From assembly GCA_037013685.1 (NCBI GenBank), contig CM072919.1, forward strand, positions 55,009,116-55,073,115: a DNA stretch of 64,000 nt, read 5' to 3'. The notes beneath the pieces are model-generated. The model worked only from the letters and a program-made list of their open reading frames with translations, had not been told where the DNA came from and ran no database searches. Of this stretch, positions 27,179 to 38,525 are shown piece by piece. A program made the translations under genes and the position numbers. Every line of letters starts with the position of its first letter. Position 1 is the first letter of the stretch. The stretch comes from Acridotheres tristis. Taxonomy: Eukaryota > Chordata > Aves > Passeriformes > Sturnidae.

Positions 27179-27841
27179 TTGGACAGGAGCACTCTGTGCT
27201 GGGGTAAGAACTGGCTGGATGGCCAGGCCCACAGAGTGGTGAATGGTGCTGCATCCAGCTGGGGATCATCACCAGAGGTGTCCCTCAGGGGTCTGTGCTG
27301 GGGCCAGTTCTGTTCAATATTTTTATTGATGACATGGATGAAGGGATTGAGTCTTTCATTAGTAAATTTGAAGACGACACCAAGCTGGGAGCATCTCTTG
27401 GAAGGTAGGAGGGCTCTGCAGAGAGACCTGGAATGGTTGGATGGATGGGCAGAGTCTAATGGGATGACGTTTAGTAAGTCCAAGTGCCAAGCCTGTTTTG
27501 GCCACAATAACCCCCTGCAGTGTTACAGGCTGGGGCTGGTGTGGCTGGACAGTGCCCAGGCAGAAAGGGACCTGGGGGTGCTGGCCCACAGCCAGCTGAA
27601 CATGAGCCAGCAGTGTGCCCTGGTGGCCAAGAAGGCCACTGGCATCCTGGCCTGTGTCAGGAGCAGTGTGGCCAGCAGGAGCAGGGAGATCATTCTTCCC
27701 CTGTACTCAGCACTGGTGAGGTCACACCCTGAGTGCTGTGTCCAGTTCTGGCCCCTCAGTTTAGGAAGGACCTTGAGACACTTGAGTGTGTCCAGAGGAG
27801 ACAACGAGGCTGGTGAGGGGTTTGGAACACAAGCCCTGTGA
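27179..27841 (+). pseudogene. CR1 ORF2 reverse-transcriptase fragment (palm/thumb)
   Basis: The longest continuous open frame in the window (220 codons), but it is entirely CR1. It switches frame relative to the true RT at its start: the domain around 27,300 ([10 protein letters not shown]) lies in another frame. From about 27,400 it follows the CR1 thumb: RRALQRDLEWLDGWAESNG, then ERDLGVLAHSQLNMSQQCAL and SVASRSREIILPLYSALVR. It is not a host gene. Confidence 0.9.
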
Positions 27842-28216
27842 GGAGCAGCTGAGGGAGCTGGGGTTGTTTAGCCTGGAGAAAAGGAGACTCAGAGGTGACC
27901 TTATCACTCTCTACAACTCCCTGAAAGGTGGTTGTGGTCAGGTGGGGTTGGTCTCTTTCTCAGGCAGCAACTGACAGAAACACAGTCTTAAGCTGTGCCA
28001 AGGGAAATATAGGTGGGATATTAGGAAAAAGTTCTTTATGGAAAGAGTGATGAAGCACTAGAATGGTCTGCCTCGGGAGGTGGTGGAGTCACCATCCCTG
28101 GATGTGTTTAAGAAAAGACTGGATGTGGCACTGGGTGCCATGGTTTAGTTGAGGTGTTGGGGCATGGGTTGCACTCAGTGACCTTGGAGGTCTCTTCCAA
28201 CCTAGTGATTCTGTGA

Positions 28217-28399
28217 AAAGCTTTTCCTTGGAAAATAGCGGCTCTTTCATCAGATCAATTTCTTTCAACATGATAAACAATGTACCCAGAAAGAAAATTT
28301 AGCACACTTCATATTCTTTCTATTTTGCTACTATTTTATTCTGCTCCTGAGGGACCTGCACTAATGACAGGTCACCAGTCTATGTCACACCATTCACTG
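28217..28399. other. spacer between two CR1 pieces
   Basis: A short stretch between the 3' end of the plus-strand CR1 and the recognisable part of the older minus-strand copy. It may include the degraded 3' side of the latter. Confidence 0.4.
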
Positions 28400-28862
28400 T
28401 AAGCTTTTGTGTCCAATCCACCAGCTGTTCATCCATCATGAAGTATCCAGAAGGATCCTGTGAGAGACAGTATCGAAAGGTTTATTGACATCCAAATATA
28501 TTACAACAACCGAGTTTCCTTGATCAGCTAAGAGAATTATCCAGTCAAAAGAGGAAATCAGATTCAACAAGCAGGACTTTTTCCTTATGAAGCTGTGCTG
28601 GCTGTGACTGATGACTTGATCTTCAGGTATTTTTCAATACCACCCAGAATAATCTTCTCCATTCTTTTACCAGTCACTGAAGCGAGACTGACAGACCTGC
28701 AATTTCAGGGTAACCCCTCTCAAAAACTGGTACAGCATTAACCATTCCAGTTGACTTAGATCTCTCCATATTCTCAAGAACATTCAAAATATTGAGAGAG
28801 ACCTAGTGATGACATCAGCCAACTTTTTGTATATTCTCTCTTGATGTGATGAATGTCACCAA
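28400..28862 (-). mobile_element. old CR1 LINE fragment (RT)
   Basis: On the minus strand the sequence encodes a decayed CR1 reverse transcriptase. The clearest piece is IYLDVNKPFDTVSHRILL (plus-strand span about 28,445-28,498), the RT domain-A motif that carries a catalytic aspartate. Upstream, at 28,590-28,760, are degraded equivalents of the GKIMEKIILGGIEKHL...HSQHGF block. Both ends are lost and stops and frameshifts are frequent, so this copy is older than its plus-strand neighbour. Confidence 0.8.
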
Positions 28863-30827
28863 GATTATTAATATATTAGTGATTATTAATCCTTCCTTAG
28901 ACTGTTACATTTTTATCTCTCCAGGTGACTCAAATGAGCACTGAGCTCACTGCATTGAGGCAAGGGCTAAAATCTGACATCGTGGTCAGATGTGATTGGG
29001 CCTGACTTGTTAATCCCACTTGTGCTGATGGGAGATCAGACAGTGGAAAATGAAGGATTCACATGCACTCACTGTTGTTAACAAGTCTACAGTGGGATGT
29101 CAGCTATGAAAGGAGTGAAAGAACTCTGTACTGGAGTGATTATTTCTCTCCTGGAACAAGTATGTATGGCTGCCTGAGAGCAGTTTACATTCATGGGGCT
29201 GAACAAGGATCTCACTCCCGTGCAAATTGTGTCTGCTTTGAAGTCAAGGAAATTCCATTAGCAGTGAAAAAGTGTGAGATCAGAATCAAACACCAAAGGG
29301 TTGTGATCTTCCTACTGCTAAGAGGCAAGCGTAGAGACTGCATTTTTCAGAGCTTGCTGCTGTATGAGCTGACATTAACTTTGCATAATTATAATTGACT
29401 ACAGCCATACCCAGGGAAGGGAGTGGTGATGTTCAATGCAGGCACACACAGACAAAAGCCAAGGGCAGACGCCTGCAGAATATTGATAACAGAATAATGC
29501 TGGTTGGCAGAAGAGTGGATGTATAGCAGCAAATCTCTGAATCTCATTCACATGCACTTTGAAGGCCATTGGCACAGCTGGTTATGGAAATTAGAAGAAT
29601 TATAACTCCAAGGTTTCTGCCTCCTTCCTTCTGGGTTTTTCTTTCAGACCAAACACTGCACGTGTGCCAAAGTACCAACATCAAGTAAAGAAGTGCAAGC
29701 ATAAAGACGGGGTCACCTTTTCATATTTTTTTCCATGCGTGGATTGTGAGAGAAAACATGCTGTTGCATGACAGCATATGAGGGAGGATCAAAGCCACGA
29801 AGGCAAAGCCCAATATTTAGCATGGAAAGGTCAGGTGCAGTGCTGTCTGAACAGTCTGTTCAAAACTCAGCAGCTTTAGGATTGTCAGAAGCTGTACAAA
29901 TCACTGAGTAGGTAAGTTTGAATTCTCTGCCACCCTGTTCCTGCACAGACAGCTCCTGGCTGGTGTCCCACCCTTTTGCCCAGTGTGGGAGGTGGGAGCA
30001 CTTCAAGCCAAGACAACATATTTTCTGGACATTTTAAACCTTGGCTCCAGGGACTCTTGGTTCCTGATTGCTTTTTTCTTGCATTAGCCCTCCCGTCAAA
30101 TGTCACAGTTCGGAGATTTGAGGGAGAGTTTAGTTTTGTCTGTCCATATTTTTTTCTCATTTCTTCTCCCCAGAAACTCAAGAAAATGAAATACTGGGCT
30201 CCTCTCCCTTTTCAGGTGACCAGAGCCAATACAAACACCAGATAATGGCTTCCTCATCTGGACCTCCTCTGTCTTGGCAGAGCTGTGGCTGCTTGCTGAT
30301 GCTCCCCTGCAGGGAGGGACCACTCTGTTTGTGGGATGGATGCTGGTAATGCTTGCTAATGACAATGATTAAAAGCACCATGTACACTTCATTTTAACTT
30401 ACAGAAAATAGTTTTTCTGTTGACAGGGGTAGTGACAATATATTAAATTATCCTCTAGATTGCTCTAGTAGTCTCTCGAGCTCATGTTAAAATAGCCTAT
30501 TTTGAGAATCATTTGAACATAAAGAGCTTTTAGCATATCCTGTATTCTCCTCAGCTTTGTTGGGGAACAGAGACTGTCCTTTAGGCTGACACATCTGCTT
30601 CATGAATTAAGAGTGGATATCTTTATATTATCCCAGTAATGTGATGCAAAATCAAGGTTATTGAGCTAAAATCTCCTCTTTTTTTTTAAACCCTCAATTG
30701 TGGTCTAGAGATCCTCATGTTTTCTCACTGCTACACAAAGCAGTCATTCTGACACCCAAACCTAGCATCACCGGGATGTGTCTGTGCCACTTCTGCTTTT
30801 GGTCCAACCCTGGAGTGGCTGAGGAAG
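28863..30827. other. unique non-coding DNA
   Basis: No supported gene. A 111-codon frame at 29,063-29,398 (plus) and two opposite-strand frames at 29.9-30.4 kb carry no recognisable domain. The first 100 bases or so could be further degraded CR1. Confidence 0.5.
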
Positions 30828-31562
30828 TCACAGAATAATAGAATTATAGAGTGATTTGTGTTGGAAGAGACTTTAAAGATCATCTCCTTCTAACTCCCTC
30901 CCATACCTTCCACTAGACCAGGCAGCCCAGAGCCCCATCCAACCTGGCCTTGAACACTTCCAGAAACGGGGCATCCATGACTTCTCTGGGCAGCACCTTC
31001 TGATCCTCACTACCCTCTCAATAAAGAGTTTCTTTCAAATAGATAATATAAAATAATTTCCACTTGTCTTATCAATACCTACCCTTGTGAAAAGTTCTTC
31101 TCCAGCTCTCTTGAAGTGCAAGAAAGTACTGGAAGGTCTCCCCAAATCCTTCTGTTCTCCAGGCGGAGCAACCTCAACTGTCTCAGACTGTCCTCCTAGG
31201 AGAGATGTCGTATCCCTCTGATTATCATGACTGTCCTCTTGACACACTCCAATAAATCCATGTCCTTCTTACGGTGAAGACCCCAGAGCTGGATGCAGCA
31301 CTGCAGGTGGGGTCTCACCTGAGGAGAGCAGAGGAACAGAATCCCCTCCCTGGCCCTGCTGGCCACACTGCTTTGGATGCAGCCCAGGACATTATTTGCT
31401 TTCTGGGCTGTGAGTGCATGTTGCAGAGTCATGGTAAGTTTCTTGTCAATCAGCAGACCCAAGCCCTTCTCCTCAAGTCTGCTCTCAATCCAGTCTCCAT
31501 TCAACATATATTTGTGTCTGGGATTGTCCCTACCCATGTGAAGGACCTTTCACTTGGTTCTT
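30828..31562 (-). mobile_element. CR1 LINE, 5'-truncated
   Basis: About 735 bp of CR1 on the minus strand. The 3' end is at 30,828, with AGAATAATAGAATTATAGAG on the plus strand as the degenerate terminal repeat. Next comes the conserved 3' text (plus strand: CAGCCCAGAGCCCCATCCAA). Upstream in the element, towards 31,537, the minus strand encodes the RT C-terminus: EEKGLGLLIDKKLTMTLQ, AQKANNVLGCIQSSVASRAR and LLECVKRTVMIIRG. The copy is truncated before the catalytic core, and the frame breaks near 31,200. Confidence 0.93.
31196..31537 (-). pseudogene. CR1 ORF2 C-terminal fragment
   Basis: A 113-codon open frame that aligns with the C-terminal part of CR1 ORF2 (thumb and tail), with the typical SSVASRAREG and CCIQLWG motifs. 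The catalytic residues lie in the missing 5' part, so it cannot encode an active enzyme. Confidence 0.85.
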
Positions 31563-32664
31563 AGCACCTGCAAAGGCTGGGGGCTACAAGAAGGGCAGCC
31601 AACATCCAATGTCCTGCAGCTGTGAATAGCCATGAGGCTTCTGCCTTCAGCATTTTGAATATTTTATAGCCAATGAGACATGGCAGATTTCCTTGCTAAG
31701 AGTAGAAATACTGAAGGGGCTGTAGGATGGTAACAACAGCGTATGGTATGAAAAACAAACCTATTAAATACTCCTGTCATTGTGCATGTCACCATGGCTT
31801 TAAAATGGGACTGAAGCCCCACTTGGTCACAAAGGACAGGCACTGGCTGTTCTGCAGCTGTCCTGTCACCCACCAGAGGAAAGGACAGGCACGGGCATGA
31901 GTCCTGGGGAAAGAGCTGATGGTACAGTGCTAAGGATCTCCTTTTACTCACTGGTCAAGGGCTTCTTTTGAGAGAAGACCAATAAGAAACTAAGAGCCCA
32001 TATTGTATGAGAAATTGAACCAAAATGATGAGTTGTATTAAATTTGGCACTGACTTGCAGAGTTTAGCAAGAGCGTGGAATCACAGGGATTGGCTGTAAT
32101 TTTGTCACATTTTCTGAAGCATGGCATTGTGTAAATTATTGAAGGAAGAAATATTTACTTATTCCTCCTGTTACCATCCTAAAATATAAGGCCAGTGAAA
32201 GTGCTCTCCTGCCATTTATGATCCCTCAAATGAAGATCAAAATGTGATTTAAAAAATAATCTAACAATAAATCAGAGGACAGTGAAATCTAAGTCCTTGA
32301 GAGCCAGCTAGAGTCTCTTTGTACCCATGTCGCCACCTGAAGTCATGCAAACACCACAATCTGGCTGTGGCTCCTAGACAGGAATGTTCATCTAGAGAAC
32401 TCAGCTTTCCTTATGCAGGACTTTTGTTTTTTTTCAATCCAGAAAGTTTGCTTGTTATTAGTGTAGTGACCTGACACTCTAATGAGACCACTTGCCTTTA
32501 GAAAGTTTCTTTAGACAGAACTGAAGTTTGTCTATCTCAGCCCAGTTGCACACAGGATTGCCACCCCCCTACATGCAGCCTCAATTTGCAAGAGGGAAAG
32601 TTTCAGTGTCCCGCTCCTTCCACTCCATCCATTTACATGGAAGTTCATGGGGTACGTCACACTA

Positions 32665-32679
32665 TTTTTTTTTTTTTTT
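32665..32679 (+). repeat. poly(T) run
   Basis: Fifteen T residues, 30 bp upstream of the (CAA)n repeat. No transposon body is attached. Confidence 0.75.
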
Positions 32680-32710
32680 AATTGTGAGGAGCCTTTCTAG
32701 CTAGTAGGGG

Positions 32711-32728
32711 CAACAACAACAACAACAG
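32711..32728 (+). repeat. (CAA)6-type microsatellite
   Basis: Five perfect CAA units plus one CAG. Confidence 0.8.
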
Positions 32729-32914
32729 CACTGGCACTTTTAGAAATAGGATGATGTTGAAAAAGTAAAATCCACTACCCAAGCTACTTTCAGTGAAATT
32801 GATTTCTTCCTAGAATTGAAATACAGATGTTAAAATGCTCTGCAGAAATGCAGATAAATGGAATTTTAATGAAATCCACTATAGTTTGCTGTCATAATGA
32901 ACTCCTGTTCCCAG

Positions 32915-34425
32915 TGACTCAGAAACAATGAAAGGTGAGAGTAGCCTTGACAGTAATGACCATAAGAGGGTAGAATGCAGTATTGAATGAAGAGGTAGCA
33001 TACTCTGAGAGAGAGCAAGATTACAACCATGAACTTCAGGAAGAATCCATGCTTCAGGAGAGCTAACTTTAGGCTCCTTAGGGGTCTTCTTGTAAGAATC
33101 CCATGGGAACCGACCCTTCAGACAAGAGGGGTCCAAGAGCATTGGTCAAAATTCTTCAAAGGATCACTTCCTCTGGGCCCAAGAACAGTGCTTCTCAATG
33201 AGAAAGAAATCAAGCCAAGAGGGCAAGAAATCTCCATATGTCAATAAATAACTCCTCTCATTAGTCAAGTATAAGCAAGAAATACATAGGAGGTGGAAGT
33301 GTGGTGAGGCCACTTGGAGCGAATATAGGCAGGTGATCAGAGTAAGTAGAAATGAAATTAGAAAGGCTAAGGCCCATCTGGAATTAAATCTGGTCAAGGA
33401 TGTAAAGGATAAAAAATAGGCTTTTTCAAGTACATTAATAACAGAAGGAAAACTTAATGGGCCCATTAATGAAAGAGAGGATCCTGGCAACAGATATCAC
33501 AGAGGAGACACGAGTTATTAAATGCCTTCTTTGTGTCCATCTCTACTGATAAGACCAGCCTTCAGAATTCTCTGACACCAGGAGACTGGAGTAAAGGAAT
33601 GCTGGAAGGAAGACTTTCCCTTGGTCAAGGAGGTTTAGGTTAGAAGCTACCTAGGCAAACCTGACATTCACAAGACCATAAGCCCTGAGGGGATGCATGC
33701 ACAAGTGCTCAGAGAGCTGGTGGATACCACTGCAAGGGCTCTCATGATCATCTTTGAAAGCTCATGGAGATCAGGAGAGGTGCTGAGGACTGGAAGAAAG
33801 CAAAGGTCACTGTGGCTCAGATGTATTTAACTTGTTAATTCATGACTTGTTAAGAAAGGACAGGTGTCTCCTCAGCAAATTCATTGCGGATACAGAGCTG
33901 GGAGGAATGGCCAACACCCCAGAGTGCTGTGCATCCTTTCAGAAGGACCTCAGCAGGTTGTGGAAATGGACAAAGAAGAACCCTGTGATATTCAGCAAAG
34001 AGCAGGGTCCTGCACCTGGGGAGGAACAAGCCCAGGCACCAGCACAGCCTGGGGCTGACCTGCTGGGGAGCAGCTCTGCATAGAAGGACCTGGGGGTCCT
34101 GGTGGGCAACAAGCTGTCCATGAGCCAGCAGCGTGTCCTGGTGGCCAAGAAATCCAATGGGATCCTGGGGGGCATTAGGAGGAGCATTGCCAGCAGGTGA
34201 AGGGAGGTGATCCCTCCCCTGTGCTCAGCTGTGGTGAGGCCTCACCTGGAGTGCTCTGTCCAGTTCTGGGCTCCTCAGGACAAGAGAGAATGGAGCTCCT
34301 GGTGGGTCCAGGAAGGCAACAAACTTGACTAAGGGACTTGAGCATCTCTCTTACAAAGAAAGGCTGAGAGAATCGGGCCTGCTCAGCCTCAAGACCAGAT
34401 GATTGAGAGGGAACACCACCAATGT
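32915..34425 (+). mobile_element. older CR1 LINE with internal deletion
   Basis: A CR1 copy spanning from the end of the endonuclease to the RT tail. Translation shows SND-HK-VEC (degraded SDHEMVEF, about 32,950), then RANFRLLRGLLVRIPWEP (from about 33,059), a linker domain with WSEYRQVIRVSRNEIRKAKAH (about 33,315-33,380), and a degraded start of the RT at 33,640-33,815. The element then jumps at about 33,815-33,870 directly to the region around the domain-C motif (FIADTELGGMANTPE, 33,880-33,924) and runs through the thumb to about 34,420. The RT palm with domains A and B, several hundred bases in intact CR1, is missing. The FADD motif reads FIAD. It is non-functional. Confidence 0.88.
33029..33247 (+). 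pseudogene. CR1 ORF2 linker fragment
   Basis: A 72-codon frame lying in the segment between the endonuclease and the reverse transcriptase of CR1 ORF2; the motif RANFxLxRxLLxRxPWE is characteristic. It is an inactive remnant within the larger CR1 copy. Confidence 0.75.
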
Positions 34426-37400
34426 CTGTAAGTACCCACGTCTAAAGCACTGCTGAATTTTGGCATCCTCTAAACATTCCATGCCTGGAATATTTTGTAT
34501 TGGCTACAGGATGCGGTTATAATGGAAAAGACAACATATGAAAGATAGTTCAGAAAATTCGATTCTGTATTAATAATGTCATTCCTCTATTCTGTGGGAG
34601 TTCCATTTCTATAAAGAGGCATGCCTGTAGGGGACAACACCAGTTTTTCACAGAAGATTTCCATATTTGGTTACAATTATCTGCTGAAGCCTGTACAAAC
34701 AAGGTTCCCATCATTAAGTAGTATTGCTAACATACTGGGAAGTTTCACTTTAAACTGCCATCCTTAACTCTTGTACATGGGCCTGTGTGACCAGAATAGG
34801 AGAGCGCAGGGCAACCAGCACCTCACAGAGATAATGGCAGATCACATGAGATGTGATCTGTGCTGTGCTTTCAATTGCAGCCCTGCAGCATCAGCAGTTA
34901 CATCTGGAAAACACACAAGAATAAACTAGTAGCAGCTTTGCCATTTTGGGACAGTGTTTGGACTAATTCAGGGAGGTCATCATCCCTGTGGTACTGGAAG
35001 TGGCGATATTTCCATTTAGGATGAAAGGAGATAGGGTCATGAGAGCAATGGCTTCTGAACAGTGACATTTCTCTATCCCCAAGTTCAGGTGATTTTTACT
35101 ATTTAAAAGCCAATTTACAGGTCAGCATTCCATAGTAATGCTTCAAGTACATGAAGAAGTGAGACATGGGTGTGTTTTCCTTTGTTCTATTAATAAACAC
35201 TGAATAGCTTTGAATTATACATTTCCTCATACTGTGAACAACACCGTGAAGAAACTATGCTACTGGCCAACCCTATACATCAAAGTGAAGGTGTCTTACC
35301 TTAATTAGCAGGTAAAACAGACAGCAGGTGACGAGATGCTGCCTGCTTTGAAGATAATGATTGAAAATCGTAGTTCTGTGTCAAGCCAACACCCTTCACT
35401 TTGCCTCCTCCTGACTCTGGTTGAGATGACAAAAGGGAAGGTTAGGAGAAGTCTGCTCTGACATCTCAAGCAAAGAACACCCTGTCCTTCTGCCTCAGGA
35501 AGGTGAGGAGGATGCTCTGTGGTTAGAATAGAAACTACATTGAAGCGAGTTCACCTGTCCTGCCTTGGGCTTTGGATTGCTCTATAGGCATAAGAGGTTT
35601 GTTTACCCAAGGAGGAGAAACACTGAGTACTTTTATGTTTCATGACAGGAGGTTATTCTGTGTTTTCTTATGAATACAGAGCTTAAGTGAGAGGGAGCTT
35701 TGATCAATTATACCCACAGGGAGAGATTTTAAAAATAGCTGAACAAACTAGACGTTCTGTGTGCAGTTTTCCAAAAAATTAGCTATGATAATGAGTCATG
35801 AACATCACTGTCAGAATTAGCCACTGATTGCAAAAAAATAATTATTGATAAAAAATTAGTTAACCCTGGAAATCTCATGCCCCTATTTACCTTGGATTTA
35901 ATTTATTTCACTGACAAAAAATGCAATAAAAATTCTTCCTACTCTTTGTAGCTTTCTGTAACACTTAGACTAGCAAGTAGAAACAGCACCATTCAAATAA
36001 GTTCACACACAGCTGACCTATCATAATTCTTAAGGTGAATATAGTTTGATGATCAGTAGAAGTTATCTTCAAAGGGTAAGCAAGGAAAAGGATTGGCTTG
36101 AGCCACTGAGCAGCATTTTTGCTAGAATTGGGCTTCACCGCTCTAAATTTCTTTGAAAAATAAGCCTTTATAGTTTTTAAATTCTATCTATACTTTGCAG
36201 AATAAATAGAAATGAAGGTCTTAACATTTGTATTTTCAGGCCCAGTTTGTTCCATTTGATGGACTTGTGCTGCAGAGTTATTAGAATCTATTATTGTGCA
36301 GAAATTTTATCTGAGTATGGTAACCCTTTCCAGTTGCACACAGGCCTGTTAAGGATCTGATTCAGTTGTAAGGATAGGATAAACCCTTGAATTAAGATGA
36401 GTGAACTGTCTTATACTTGGTTCTTCTACTGTCACTGTAAGAGCTAGGTAAACATGTGAGAAAATATTCTAGTATGTTTTTATAGAGAGTTTAACAGAAG
36501 AGAGGTACCTATGCCTATTTTAAAAATGGGTCCTACAGAAAAAATATAGTAAACTACCGAAAATATTTTCTGATCTTCACCTGCACAGACCCTCAGATCA
36601 CACATGGAGCTTCTCATGGCACTGTTTCCAGGAGCTATGATGCAGAGGTCAAGTTTTGAATGCATACTGTTCATTTACTTCCACGGTCTCTGCAGTGCAG
36701 CTAAATCTGCATCAGGGTCTGAAATAAGTGACCTAAGTGATCACAATGTATCAAATTCTGTTGGAAACTTCAAACAAACATTTTCTAAGATGAGAAATGT
36801 ATGTTTATTTTGCATTTTACTTTCCATTACGAATTTGTAATGATTTGTTAATGCTGTTTATTTTAACTGCTGACTGAGTCCTTGAGACTGAAATATTCTC
36901 TGCAAGCTTGGAATAATGAGAGCAGTAGTACAAACCTAAATCCTGACAAAGTGCAATATTTTATTTGCTTTATACAAGCTTTGTGACATTTACAGTGTAG
37001 GTGCTAAAACAAAGCTTGCTCCGTGGTAATCTAAAGATGCTTTTGACTTACAGTGGATCTACATGATCAGGCTAGAGGTGGTTGCATAAAAGAATTACTG
37101 TGTAACTCATAATAAAACAAACCAGAGATTAATGTTACAAATGCATGAGGAAAAGTCATGGATGATTAAGAAATTTAATCTCCATGTAATTACAATTGTT
37201 ACCAGACTGAGATGCCCTAAAAAACAATCTCCACTGACACTTCACTACTCACTCGAAAGATTATTACACCTAAAAAGAAAAGAAAGATAATAATAAAGCA
37301 GAATTAGTGGCTCTTTTTATAAATCAGTTCTGCACAAGAGCTTGCTCTGTCTGGACCACCAACCTACCTGAAAGTGAGAATGTGTGCTTGTCACCTTCAT

Positions 37401-37499
37401 GCAGCAGGTTTGGTTTCAGTTTCAGTTAAATATTCTTATGGTTGTTATGCAAAGCCAGCTCAGGAAAGTTGCATATGACTGCCGTACCTGATGGCAGTC
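34426..37499. other. unique non-coding DNA
   Basis: AT-rich sequence with no recognisable gene or repeat. Open frames are under 80 codons and unassigned. Confidence 0.6.
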
Positions 37500-37505
37500 C
37501 TCCAA
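37500..37505. repeat. target-site duplication CTCCAA (left)
   Basis: Six-base direct repeat identical to 37,893-37,898. Confidence 0.85.
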
Positions 37506-37600
37506 TGTAGCCGTGGAAAGGAATTTTAACCCTTTAAGTGCGGCGGAAATAAGATGCACAGCTACATGGTCGTCTTTCATGAGAGGAAGAAAGAGACAAG

Positions 37601-37606
37601 TTTATT
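37601..37606 (-). promoter_or_regulatory. poly(A) signal of the 387-bp LTR
   Basis: AATAAA on the minus strand, 15 bp beyond the TATA box. This puts it near or upstream of the expected start site, as in retroviruses whose signal lies in U3 or at the start of R. ACTTGTCTCTTTCTTCC follows. Confidence 0.65.
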
Positions 37607-37621
37607 CAGAAACACACTTGG

Positions 37622-37628
37622 TTTTATA
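37622..37628 (-). promoter_or_regulatory. TATA box of the 387-bp LTR
   Basis: TATAAAA on the minus strand inside the LTR, about 265 bp from its 5' end. Confidence 0.65.
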
Positions 37629-37892
37629 GCATGACTCGCAATTCCCAGAGTAGAGAAAAGGTGATTGGTTCAGAGAGAAGGCACCCCATTCCCAGGGCCT
37701 GGTCACACACCACAACAGGTGTTCTATCTTGGTATTAATTCCTTTTTATTTTGACCAAATTATCACCCTGGGAGAAATTTTCCCTAGCCTTGACCTGGAC
37801 CAGCTTATCGGCTGGGAACAGAGCTGAAAAGCTCCAGCCTGGAATATTTTTTCAGACTGTAATTTTCTTACTTTCTCAATATGTGTCCCACA

Positions 37893-37898
37893 CTCCAA
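37893..37898. repeat. target-site duplication CTCCAA (right)
   Basis: Identical to 37,500-37,505, abutting the LTR end. Confidence 0.85.
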
Positions 37899-38525
37899 GG
37901 ACGCTTTTACTGTCAGATACATTTTCAAATTAAACAAAAGAAATAAGGAAATTTGTTGCTACTCTGCAAGGCCTTTTTGGAAATAAATGGAGCAGATGCC
38001 ACCTTAGTTTCTGAGTTTTATTGATTGCTTTATAAAACATGCTTTTATTTTAAAAATACACTCTGAGTTGGCCTGCTGACCCTGGGAATTCAAACCTTAT
38101 TACTCCAGTTTAAACACTTGCCAGTGTACAGACAGTTAACAAAGCTAAAGCCTCTCCCAGCTGAATACCAGGTTCCCTAGGGGATCCAATCAGGCTACTT
38201 TATTCTGGTCTGTTAAAAAGTCAGGTCAAATAGCTGTTTGAATTGTAATGATCTCCATGTGAATTCTGGTTTTGATAGCACATGCTGATACCTCTTTGCT
38301 TCCAGACATATTAAATCGCATATCTTCTGCCATATGCAGTGTGATGCTGCTGCTGCTCTGCTGCTGGCTTTTTACTCACATCCAAACTTTTGATTGTGTA
38401 AATAAGATAAATAAGAGAGCCATGAGTATTGCTGTCTTGAATACCAACTGATATCGAGTCTTCTGCTACACTTAATTGGTGTATTAAGAGTTACGACTGG
38501 ATAAGTTGTTAAAAGGTACTATCCA

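Larger units (their letters stand above)
26676..28216 (+). mobile_element. CR1 LINE, 5'-truncated
   Basis: A roughly 1.54-kb CR1 copy covering the reverse-transcriptase part of ORF2 and the 3' end. In order I see SMGPDGMYPRV, GEVPDDWKLANVTPIHK, SYRPVSLTSV, the domain-A motif LDSSKAFDTVPHS (about 27,111-27,150), [14 protein letters not shown], the domain-C region KFEDDTKLG (27,365-27,391), and a long thumb/C-terminal region ending near 28,140. The 3' end has the usual CR1 text (CTTGGAGGTCTCTTCCAACC, then GATTCTGTGA). It is non-functional: a TAG stops the first frame at about 27,096, frameshifts follow, and the catalytic [FY]ADD motif reads FEDD. The missing 5' part is normal for CR1. There is no poly(A) tail, also normal for this family. 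Confidence 0.95.
31563..32914. other. unique non-coding DNA with simple repeats
   Basis: No gene recognised. It contains a T15 run at 32,665-32,679 and a (CAA)n repeat at 32,711-32,728. Confidence 0.55.
37506..37892 (-). mobile_element. solo LTR, ERVK-type (6-bp duplication)
   Basis: A 387-bp LTR on the minus strand with ends TGTGGGACAC and CACGGCTACA. It is flanked by a perfect 6-bp direct repeat, CTCCAA, at 37,500-37,505 and 37,893-37,898. A 6-bp duplication is characteristic of ERVK/beta- and alpha-like integrases, which sets it apart from the 5-bp elements elsewhere in the window. It carries a TATAAAA box (37,622-37,628) and an AATAAA poly(A) signal (37,601-37,606) on the minus strand. 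The close spacing implies a very short R region. There are no flanking retroviral genes, so it is a solo LTR. Confidence 0.87.

Noticed and set aside
31563..31700. Extension of the minus-strand CR1 to the right
   Set aside because: The RT frame similarity stops at about 31,560 and the sequence beyond does not follow CR1.
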